From the NCBI RefSeq assembly GCF_000524195.1, contig NW_020170390.1:441192-505191 (forward strand): a stretch of 64,000 bases of DNA, given 5' to 3'. A program made the position numbers and the translations under genes. This DNA comes from Echinococcus granulosus (lineage: Eukaryota; Platyhelminthes; Cestoda; Cyclophyllidea; Taeniidae). The notes below the pieces were generated by a model that ran no database searches, was not told the origin of the DNA, and worked only from the letters and a program-made list of their open reading frames with translations. Of this stretch, positions 25,701 through 37,100 are shown piece after piece; the stretch's first letter is position 1; every line of letters starts with the position of its first letter.

Positions 25701-28186
25701 CTTTCAGGATTTGACCAATTCACTGTCATCAGAGCTGCCTTTAAAATCAACTTTTACATTGTACCATCTAGCATGCCTTGAGTGAGTTTAAATTTTTATT
25801 CCAATAAGATGCAAGAAAGCTCTCCACTGTTTCTTAATTTCTGTGAGAAGCAGCTTAGTGGTTTTCACAGTAATCAGACGCTATATTCTGCATCATTGAT
25901 TTTATGTAAGCATAAAAGGAATTCTTATTTATTTGTCCCATTGACTTCTTCATCAATTGTATTATAAAATCACAAATACTTGGGTTTCTTCTGTTCTAAT
26001 GAACTCGATTTTTTGCCCAAAAGGAACGATCATCTCCTTTAAGCGCCATTGTAGTACATACCAGACTATTTACCTGGCGCTAGAATTATCATTATTTCCC
26101 TCAAATAGTATTTGTGGACAACATCTAGTTCCGACTTTGTGTTCGTGCACGAGGCAGTCTTTCTGAAAGCTATGCATTGCAGTAAAGTCAGAAATTTGGA
26201 AGAGGTTTTCAAAATGCGTTATTATTCCAAGTCGAAGGGATACCATTTCAATCCAATTTTAATGAAGAAGTTCACAGTGGAGACTGATGCAGTTAAATGA
26301 GATTTCCTACTACTTACGCTTGTGCACCACTAAATTGAACAAGTTCTGTTAGCAGTAGTTCTCCGATTATGATGGTCGCCGTCGCTCGTCAGGAGTTTAA
26401 TCGGCCTTTCAGTTCGGGGAGTTCAATATTCCACTGCTTCGAGTTATGTTGGAAAGGATATTCCATTGACCATTGTAGTTTTTACACAGAAAATACTATG
26501 TAAAACCTGAAGTATGCAATGTTTTACTGGATTTTCCCTTTAAATGAATCGTCTTGTCCAACAATTAATCTTCACTCCACAAACACTCGTTAAATGGGTA
26601 TAGTTTTTCCTTAATTTCTTCTAAGGCGACATTTGCTGTAGGCTGATTGTCATTTCCCATCACTAGAGCACTCTACAATGTACCTTGGTAGCCTGAGTTG
26701 GATGACTGAAAGCGACATCTGTTCTGCAGCCAAAACGAATATTCAAAAAGCTTGTTTTCTACGTTTTTATGGTTCACATGTTTTTTAATTCTGCTATTTC
26801 AAATGTACCTGAAAGATTTTATCGGTCAATCGTCCATCATATCATTAACTGATCGTGATGCAGTGTACTTGGCTGATCCCGGCTCTACTATAACCGCGTC
26901 TACACAGGTACACGTAAGTATATAATGTCTTTAAATGGTAACTTTCAAGACCAACAGAGAGAAGTAATGTGTAATAAGGCGGAAGATTTTAGTTCCTCTG
27001 ACGCATATTTTAAGTTGTTCCTTAGTTCCTCAGCTAGTGGGAAAATTTTAAAGCCCTACTTTGTACTAATTAATTGCCTACTTAAATTCCAGTTCGCCAG
27101 TTTTGGAAACTGATTGTCAGGAAATAAAGTGAACAAAATTATGCGTTCCCTATTCATTTTTAAAAAATCCAAGAAGTACCAACATGGCAATGATTTAATG
27201 TACAAATTACTTTATTTGCTAGAAGGAGTAAGTTTTCATTGCTGGGTATTTCGACATGGGGCCTGGTTAAACTATTGCACGGGATCGAGCACTTTTACAC
27301 CTCTTCACGTTGTCGTAGCAAAGCCCACTTGGTAGTTGGCCGTCTCGCAGAGGCCGGTGTCACCAACACAGGACGGCTGAAAGCAGAAGAATGGCATTTA
27401 GAGGGATCAGGAGTTCGTAGTTGATGCAAATCAGGTATAATAATTCATTTATTTTACCCGGTTTTCGAAATGATTCCAGGGTATTAGGTTGCCACACTGA
27501 ACGGATTCCATAACGCCATCGTGGCCGTACCTATAATAAAGTAATTCATTTAACACCAGGCCCAGTGAGATGCGATGCCGTATAGGGTTTGGTACGTGAA
27601 TGGGTTAAAGGTTGTCTGCGAAAGCTTTGCTTAACGCCAAGTTTTGCAATAAACCTCCTTAGTTTTTTGTAACGTTGGGTCATTCCTAAATTTCTTTTTA
27701 TTAAAGCCGCGTATCACAGCTTTACTGTGAATTAAGTAGGGAAGGGGAATCGTATTTTCTTATTGCCGTGCCGAATTGGGAGTTTAGCTAAGTCAAATTA
27801 ATTTGCTCCACTTCCTAAGCCCCTTATACATCAAGCAAATGATTCTTACAGTAAAATTCAGGACCATTTTGAAATTTCAATCAGGTTGACGTTTTCAGAT
27901 AGCAATAAATTAGACTTTATATTCATACAATCATGAAGCGAAGATTATTTTCACAGAATTTCATCTTAATACTAAATAATAATTTAGCTAGGTGGTTGCA
28001 CACATCTGATAAATAAATCAGAATTTTCAATATCAGCTTTAGTGTCGAAAACCAAGCACCGTTCGTTCTAACATTTCCATATCCTGCTTCTGCACGATAC
28101 ACCTGAACTTATTTAATAACTAATGATAAATATAACTAGCCAACGTCACTGTTGCTGAAGAAAATAAAAATTTTGGAAAAGTGCAC
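10778..28186. other. About 17 kb gene-poor AT-rich region
   Basis: I find no gene I can support here. Open frames are short, mutually overlapping on both strands and without coherent donor/acceptor pairs. Landmarks are a 16-bp-arm inverted repeat at 11990-12025, a short TA run at 13916-13929, a CpG-richer open patch near 16884-17066, and a GC-richer patch at 25360-25640 that is open in two plus-strand frames. The right end lies beyond the AhR stop and must hold its 3' UTR. The region could contain 5' exons of the minus-strand gene ending at 9876, non-coding RNAs or enhancers, none of which I can demonstrate. Confidence 0.5.
11990..12025. repeat. Inverted repeat, 16-bp arms, 4-nt loop
   Basis: The arms at 11990-12005 and 12010-12025 are complementary over 16 positions with a single G-T wobble, separated by ATGA. 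The core is built from TAATATTA units. It could form a cruciform or RNA hairpin, or be chance in AT-rich DNA. Confidence 0.8.
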
Positions 28187-31100
28187 TCACGCACTGCTAT
28201 CCCTCGTTGCTGCGTCCGTGGTGCTGTTGAGGTGTTGCTGGTGATGTTGGTGGTAAACAGCCATTTGAGACTGGGGCTGTGATTTTGCATCTTCATTCAC
28301 TTCCCCTGGTACGGTCTGACTGAGGGTGTTGATATGCGAGAACCATGTCGGCTGAACAACCCGTGTCCCCACATCCGCCTTCAGAGCCAATTCGGAGATA
28401 AGGTCACCGCCAATACTTTCCACACCCTCCTCCTTATGTTGAAGGTAGCCTGAAAAGGAGGGCAGAGCTTGGTGCTGAGGGGGTGTGGCATGCACAGAGT
28501 GATGTTGGTGAGATACGTAGGTCTGTTGCTCATGTGTGGTTGTATTGTAGATCAGGGGACTACGAATTACACGCACCGCACCATCATACGCCTCTGATTC
28601 GTGTGTCTGAGGCAGGTTGTTAGGTGCTGTGTATTCGCTACATTGGTTCTGCCCGCTGGCAGCCGCTACCACTGCTGCCGCTGCCACGGCTGCAGAATAG
28701 GCCTCGTACGCTGAACTGTAGTCGTTGTTGCCGTAGGGTAGTGTGTACGGGAAGCCATTCGGCTGAACATGTTCACCATTCAGCATCGCACAGTAGGCGT
28801 CCTCTTCGCTCTTTGTTCGGTCGAAGTCCCATCCATGGTAGCCGTAGGTATGCCGATTTGAGCCATTGTTATAGCCATACATAGTGTAATTTTGCATGTA
28901 ATCGTCAGTCTTCGTTCCTGTCGAGCTGAGGAAGTTTCTACCAAAGAGATTTCGATAGTTATACCAGCTAGCGGAAGAATATCCCGTCTCAAGGCCTGGA
29001 TAGTAGCTGGTGGAGGAGCGTGTCAAGTTCTTTGCTGTAACAGTAGAAGCCTTAAAGGGAGTCTTTCTTCGACGAGTTGTTTGAAGATAATTCTTTGACT
29101 GTCCCTTGAACTTCTTGATTCCTGACGGCTTAATCTCACTACCACAGTTTGGCTCTTGACTGCTGCTTTCGTAAGATTTCCAGAGTTTCCCCGACCCTGA
29201 CTCCTTTTCAGAATCCAGGGGGAGCGAAACCTTTACTTGGGCATCGTTGGAGTCATCTGTGAAAGACTTTACTTCGGGAAGTGATGTAGCCTCTCTCGCT
29301 GACACGTCGTTTCCGTTGATTTCGTTTGAGTCATCCTCAGACATAAGAGTTTCCGGCTCAAGGAGGGGAAACGGTAGTTTGTACTCGGAATTCCGGCGGT
29401 AATAGAGCTCATTACCCTCAGCGTCACTAAGGAAATAAGAGGGAGTAGAAATTGGTAAGTTGATGTAATGGGAAGATATTACTCATTTCGAAATAAACTT
29501 ACTCCAATTTCCGGTGGATTGCGACGATATGGTCAGCTTTATTGTCCTTGTAAACAATTCGTAGCCGTGATTGTAGCCATATCCAGGTGCCCGTGTTGGA
29601 AAGCCACCGATGTGACAAGAGACCTATGGAGCCCTGTTTGCATACTACAACAAAAAAATATTTTGTATTTTACAGAAATATCAAACTTGGGTTGTTAAAT
29701 AGAGCGAATGAAAACACAAGAGTTAGTGATAATTCATGATAAAACTGCATGCCGATTCAAAATGAGTTTCTTTTCAAACAGCATTATGCGACCCTGATTC
29801 TCACTGTGTCGATATAGTTTAATCATGATTTTACTCTTTAATATTGAGTGAAAACTGATAGGGTTGCTCCAACTCTCCAAAAATATTCTACTTAGTGGTT
29901 CTAATAATTTGAGAAAATTATCTCCGGGTGACAGTTTATCCTCAAGTCACTAAAATTAAAATCTACCTCAACGTAATTAGAGCTTTTTCTCTGCTCCTAC
30001 TGCCAAAAACTGCAAAGCTATTGAGTAAAACTTTAACGGTTAGTAAATACCTTCTCTGTGTCCCTGAGCAACGTAGCTGAGATCGTCATAATGGATGAGG
30101 TCGTAAACCTTGATACGACCATCCTCTTTGCCATTGAAACCGAACATGGAGCGGGCACTAGAAATCGTATAGGAAACCCGGAATGCCTCTCATTTTTGCC
30201 ATCGTTGACGGAAAAACACTTTTTGTTTGTTTGATCTTTTATTACCTATTTCGCAAAGCCAGTTACGCTAATTTGATGGGCGCCTTAAAGGACAACTTTA
30301 ACTCTCATTGAGCCCTTTTATACAGATGGGTGTCGTTTCAGATCAACGATTTGCAGTATTGCTTGTGTTCCTTAGTATTTTTACATGAGGAAGTAAGCTA
30401 GTGGTGAAAATAAGCTTGACTTTATTATTCACAGTTTCATTTTTTATGATGTACGAAAATTTGTCCAAAAATTGATTTGATAATAAAACTGACACTTGAT
30501 TAATTCAAGTGAACCTATGTAATTTTTAATCCACTTGGGGAGATGAATGTAGGTATTTGGTTTAGGAATTAAGCTCTGGTTTTGCCATATACATAAGGAA
30601 TGCTTGTTGATGGCTCGTGGCAATTACGAAACGCGTTTGAAGAAGGTGCGGAAACACCTGTAGCAGCTATTTGTTGTAAATCACAAAATATTCGAAACCA
30701 AACCCACCGGGCGTCCATGCTAGTGATAGTGAGGTCCATTTTGTGCTTTGTTTTAAAGGAGGTCTCGCGCTGAGACCCATCCAGACTGGGCAAAGAGCCG
30801 AGGGGACTGCAGACTCCGAAGAGGCCAAAGGAGGAAGGGCAGATGGAGGCGACGGACGAGGAGATGGGGCATGCGGTGGGTGCCATCCCATGACCTTCAA
30901 CTGTCACACTCTGTCTACCCTGCCTGCCAGCTCCCTCCTGCACACCTTCCCCTTTACGTGAGGGAGACGAAGTGAGCTGAAAGTTTCTTGTGTGACCGTG
31001 GAGAAACTGAAGGCGACCGCTTATTTCTAGCGTCTTTAAGGAAACAGTTAAAATCAAAGCATGCGAAAACCGGTAATAACTGGGAGAATTCATTTAAAAC

Positions 31101-34100
31101 AGCGACGACTTTTAGTATCTTGTTGGTTGTCATAGCAGTTACTATATATATACGCATTTTCAACTTAAAAATATTCATTAGCACCAAGAGCAACTTATAG
31201 ACTTACGATAAAGCCGGAAGTGTTGTCGAGTAGACAGCGGAAGCGAACGGTGAAACATCGCTGGAGGAGATGACTGTAAGCTACGATTTTAAAAGTATAT
31301 AACTTTATTTCGGGAAAATAACACATCATTTTGGGAAAAAAAGACTGAATATTAGCAAATGGCACAAATCAATATGGATTTAGTAAACAAAATAAAGGCT
31401 TTTTAGTGCCAGAACACTCACAAATGGTCTATTCAGTTTTAAATAAGGAAATTGGATAGCTCAACTGCATGGTTGAAAGTGTCCACCAAAAGATCATAAC
31501 TTTAGTCATGTATCAATTAGATTTATGTCTCATTTCATCCCGTCTGCACTTCCTACGTATTATCCCAGAAACCATCTTCAATATTTTATTTTTCAAGTCG
31601 TTTATCACATTAAAAAGATTGTACCGCACATTCCCTAAATTCTTCAAAATATCTTTTTGCATTTGTGCTTACGCTTGTGCATTGAAAACCCTTGACAATC
31701 ACTGAAAATGACAGTGCCAACACGAGAAATCGAAATTGATGATGCTTACAATTACTTAAATTCACTGATACTTTATCCATGAGGAGAAAATAGTCTCACA
31801 TCAAACAAAATAATGCCCCTCCGCCTCATAAGCACAGAATTTTGCAAGGATTCCAATTTAAAATGGCAACTGCATCGACTCATTTTGCTGGGTTCCTTAA
31901 GTTTAAGCAATTATCTGTTGGCGTCGGGGTCACTTCCCCACTACATACTTAGGCCTTAAGTGGAGGCATGGCTATTTTTACCTCTGCACGGGAACGAAAA
32001 CGCACTCTACTCCAGCAAGTCCATTAAGACCAGAAATGCCTAGGTTACAAGAGAGCTCTCGCATACAACTCCCCTCCCGCCTTGGTCAACGCCTAAAAGC
32101 AACCGGGACTAAAATGCTATCAGGTGGTGAATCAGTAGGGCAATTTAATTGAAGATAGCAAATGGTAGCTCAGTGCTACTAGTCAAAATGCTGTGTTTAA
32201 CAATGCATTTAGACATGATAATGCTTCCCCAAGGTCTCATGCACAAGGCCATCCCGCTAACAGAGAGCAAGTTATGTTGGCCAGGTTGTAGTCCACTAAA
32301 GTGTGTTATAAATTTCCAAGCAATGAGATAATGCAGATGAGTAGTGCAAGATACCTGGTGAAAGCACTTCTTGGAGGGTGAGATTGCGATGTTCGGGAGG
32401 AAGCATCGCTTGCCAGGATAGTTGCCGGTGGAATTCGTCCCTATCTTCGGAGTGTATCAGTTCCATCACACTCTGGTGCAGGATGTCAGACTGAAATTCG
32501 GAATATCTTGACAATAGCGTTGTTATACCAAAATGCGCTTTTCCATATAGATTAAGAGTTCACGAAAACCTAGAATTGATAATTGTAACCTAATGCGCTT
32601 TTACTCGCATTTTTGCCTTTACAGTGACATTGGTCATCATGATACTGTGAATTAAGAGTTAATTCAGACTTAGGAATTGGTCAATAAATAATCTCATCCA
32701 TAAAGAGTCTATGAATGAATCCCAGTTTTCCTAATTATTGAATCACAACTTATGAAACAATTTGTTTCAAAACTTATCGCTTGTTCGCAGTTTCCTGATT
32801 GCGTTAATTTTTCGGGTTTCTTTTTATAAATTTGAAACATTTGAATGCAAATGAGATTTTTGATATCTCTACCATTTGCCCACAAACGAATGCAAAAGAC
32901 CCCACCATGCCTTTCACACATTCAGCTTTCAATTTGGAACACGCAAGTTGTGGGCCAAAGTGCAAGTTAGGCGACACTGTAGCTTGTCAAATTGTCCGCT
33001 TTTGCAGCCCAAGGCGAATGCAGACACTTTTGAGTCATAAATTCGCCCCCGCCACACTGACCAGAAATAGTTTTACAGGCGGTTGGTAGCTCCACCTGAG
33101 TGAGTTTCCCTTCCATAAAATAAATACAACGTTCCACATTCACCCCCGCCGCCCCTCCCCCGCTCTTGCAAGTTCTTGAAGACCCCTTCTTCTTGACATG
33201 AATCATTGTTGCATTAATGGCGCATTTTGCACGCCTGTGGCCTTTGCAATTGTGTTAAGGCATTCATCCCACTTATCTGATTTAAGATGAGAGAGATGCA
33301 ATGCCGACTATCTGTACGAAAAATTCCTCTATCTCAGCAAGTTAAAATGGAAGTTGGGCGTGGCAAGAAGTTTATGCCTCCACCTTTCAAGCTGTACATT
33401 TAAAGTGCCGACAATTTAAAAACGGGATCGGGATATGCACTAGAGCCCTTACTACAACCTGGAGTTATCCATTTATTTTAGTAAAGAATGCATCTAAGTC
33501 ACGTGGTCGCATTCCCTTTCTACACCTGGTGTTAAGTAAAGCACAAAATTTGTTTACGATATTTACTTTTGAATTCATACGCAACCCTGAAGTAGATTTC
33601 GGGTATAGGTAGTAGTCGTCATTGTGCAGAACATTAACGGTTTATTATTGCATAAAATACGGTCGGTTTCAATAACTTCTCTCGAGCGACGTGGCTGACC
33701 GCCATGAAGACATTGCGTGACAGTGCTAATTGGGGTAATGTCTATCAACCATGTAAATTTCCTCCTTCTGCACGCAACACAAATTAACTACACTACAGAT
33801 AACCAGCTTTCCCTTTAAAAGTTACATCGGCGGATACAAACCAAACACTTTCCGAACTCACTACTGTGTTACAAGTAAATATCATTTATGTTATTTTGTT
33901 TATTTTATTTCGTCTTGGTGATCCAACAACTCTAATCACCGTTTGCAACCCGACTTATTCGAACCAATTTATATTTTACAAATGAAGAGCGGAATTTACG
34001 TTTGTTATTCCAATTTTTTTTTATGTCGACGCCACCCCTTTTAAAATAAGGCAGAGTGGTAAGGGTACACAAAGAACGGCGGAGACACTATGCCACTCCA

Positions 34101-37100
34101 AGAATTTTCATTAACGCTCCCGCCAGAAGTTACGGAGAGGGGTAAATAGCTTACGCTTCATATTTAAGAAGGAAGTGCCTTCACTGTTCTGATTTACTAT
34201 TGCGGCTGGAGAACATCAGATTGATTAGAAATTTGAGAAAATAAGTAGTGTGGTGAGTAGTGTTAATTATTGGCGATTTCCCTTCCAAAAGAAATTCTTA
34301 GTTTTACTGCACTACGACAAGCAAAATATAGGGCATATATGGAAAATTTCTCTAAAATTCTGCTTAGCAATCGCAGTAATGTTCATTGCAGCAGAAAGAA
34401 TTTCTTGGAATAAACAGGAATAATCTTAAATGAATAGACCAGTAAACCGTTATATGGAACCAATTCCAGTAATTTTACGATCCTATTAACTATTTTTGGA
34501 ATTAGAAATGAAGGGAAGGCCTTTCGGCTGTGGTCGTCAGTATGAGAGCTGGCGCCGCAGTCGGACATGTGACATCTGGGAGAAGGGATTGGATTGTGTA
34601 GATTTTAGGGGGTGGAGGTCGTAGGGTGAGGGGTCCCATCCCTTCCCAGTTGGAGCAGTTGTGCGAATAGCCTTTGAACCTTTCATTAATCAAGTCGCAA
34701 GAATCTATTCAGACACGAGACGACATGTGGTCTCCTATGGCCTACTCTCATCGTGAGGGATACAAATAGTTTAAGGGAGAATCAGTCAGGTGTCAACGTT
34801 TGAATGTTTGCTATTTCGCATGGTAATGCAATCTATAACTTTTACTTTGAGAGATTTTTCTCATGCGTCAAGTAAATTGATAAAATAAAATCCATTTTTT
34901 ATTCGATAAAAGTGGTTTACAACTTTTCGTAGTGGGTTAAATAAGTCTCATTTGATGTCACTTAATGTACTACAAGAGCATCGCTTGTTAAATTTAAAAA
35001 AAAGACTTCCTCTAAACTTAAAAAATTCTATGACCATTATCGAAATGAGTAAAAAAACAAATCGGCTGTAGTACCTGATGAAACCCCAAGTAGTGTTCCA
35101 CAGTCTTGCACACCGAGAAGACTTCGCCATCACAAGAGACGATGAAAATGAATCCGTTTAATGCCTTCAAAATAAAAATACAAAGTATTATTAAATAATT
35201 TTTAAAACTAACCATGATAATATGCATTATTTTTTTGAACTTTACTCTATGCACATTTTGAGGATTCTCACATATTCACAGATAGCGACACTGGGATTCC
35301 TCATAAATGCAAAATTATGTTCACTTTATTGTTCTTGGTTGATACTATCGCTCAAGGTAATGATATATATGCCTTCCCTTACATTTATGCACAAGTCTAT
35401 CTTTTTAATTGTCCATCATTAAAAATTCATAACAGTGCACATACCTGCAAACTGGCCTCGCCTTCCATTTGCACGATGTCAAGTGGACAGTGGTAGAGAT
35501 GAGACACCAGTCGGTGCTGCTCTAGCATCGGGTGATCGTAGCTGAGTGCTTTTCATGGCCAGATAAACAAACGTTCAATGAAACACCGTGCTCAAAAGAA
35601 AGTAGGCTAACGTTAATAACTAATATTATATTTAAAACAGACGCTCAGTACCTAAATGATTCTTACCAACCTCCTCAGTGGTCTCCTCGAAAGCAGTGTT
35701 TTCAGGTTTGGAGTAGTATTTAGGCCGGTTGTAATGGGTTCCATAGATCTATAGCTGTTTTATTTGATTGTAACACCCAATTTTGATTAAAAGAGTAATG
35801 ACTGACAAACACTTTAATAACCTGTGCTATTCATTTTATTGAGATCCCTTAAGCACTGCTAAATGCGCGAAAAGGCGGAATTTGCGGCACATGTTGACTA
35901 CTTCCATGACTTTTGTCAGCCAGACCAGCTGTTCTCAACTCTCGGGTCCGCCCTCCTCCCCTCTCCCACAGCCTATTGCAATTCTCACCAAAGTCCGCAT
36001 TTTGCCACTATCACCACCACTGACTCCACTGCTGCTGATTCTATTGCCATCTGTCTCTTACACACACACACACACGTACACGCACACTTGACCAAACCAC
36101 CTTCACTCCACCACACCCTTTTCCTAGTGCCTCGAAGCGAATCCGGTGGATTCGGGTCCACATGACCACGCGTTTGTTATCACTGCATCTTTTGGCTGCA
36201 GGGTGGGAGAGAGAGGGAGGGGGAATATTGTCGTTCGCTCAGTTTGCATGTGGTTGGCGCGGCTGCGCGAGGGAGGGGAATGAGGGCGAGATGGGGAAGA
36301 GGTGAAAGCAACGGTTCAGGCAGTCCGTCTCGCCACCGCCATCCCCCTTCGAATAAACTGGCTTCTCGAAACGAAATATGGCACGCACGCAATGCTGCCA
36401 CAACTGCTTTTGCTGTTGCTGCTTCTGCTGATTTATAGAGGGGCGCTTTTTGTGCTGGTGCGTGAAGAAGAGGAGGAGGAGGAGGAGGAAAAGAAGGGGA
36501 AGTGGGTAAACTCGAAAGCTATTGATTAAACTCACCACCGATGATTCAACAGTCAGACAGTAAATTAAATTAAAAATGTTTTATATATTTCGAATAGTAT
36601 TATCGAAGAGGACTTATTAAATAAGCATTGTATGAGACCCAGGTGTTTAAATTTCTAACGTTACGATTTATTTTTATTTAACTATTAAAAGCGCCTGAAA
36701 AGAATTTAAAACTACTGCAGAATTCTGAGGGCAGGGAGTAAAAGGTATTATGAGGCTCTTCAGGCTCTTTTTTATAGACAAATATTGTATCAAATGCAAT
36801 CAAAAATAGCAGGGTAACTACAAGTTAATGAACCTCTAAAAAGGCGATTACTTTCCAATTTTTTTACAAAGTCCTTTGAAGTGAAAGAGTCTTAGCTATT
36901 TGTGCTGCGTAAATTATTGCCAATGCATCAAGATAGCGGACGTCTTAGGAGGGACTGGAAATTCGAATAACCACTCAACCTGCTTCTTGGTGGACAGGTG
37001 AACTGCGACTCTTCGCAGTATTCACAAAGGTAGTTCCTCTCCCGTCTACATAATTTGCATAAATGCCGACATTGAACCAAGAAATGTAAGACAGGTGGTT

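Noticed and set aside
30743..30961. Plus-strand frame
   Set aside because: It is the antisense shadow of the AhR exon at 31033-30708.
35863..36165. 100-codon plus-strand frame
   Set aside because: It lies in AhR intron 2 and encodes Ser/Thr/His runs created by the CA and triplet repeats; no conserved features.
36239..36538. Minus-strand frame with Leu and Gln runs
   Set aside because: It is a read-through of GA-rich and CTG-like simple repeats within the AhR intron.
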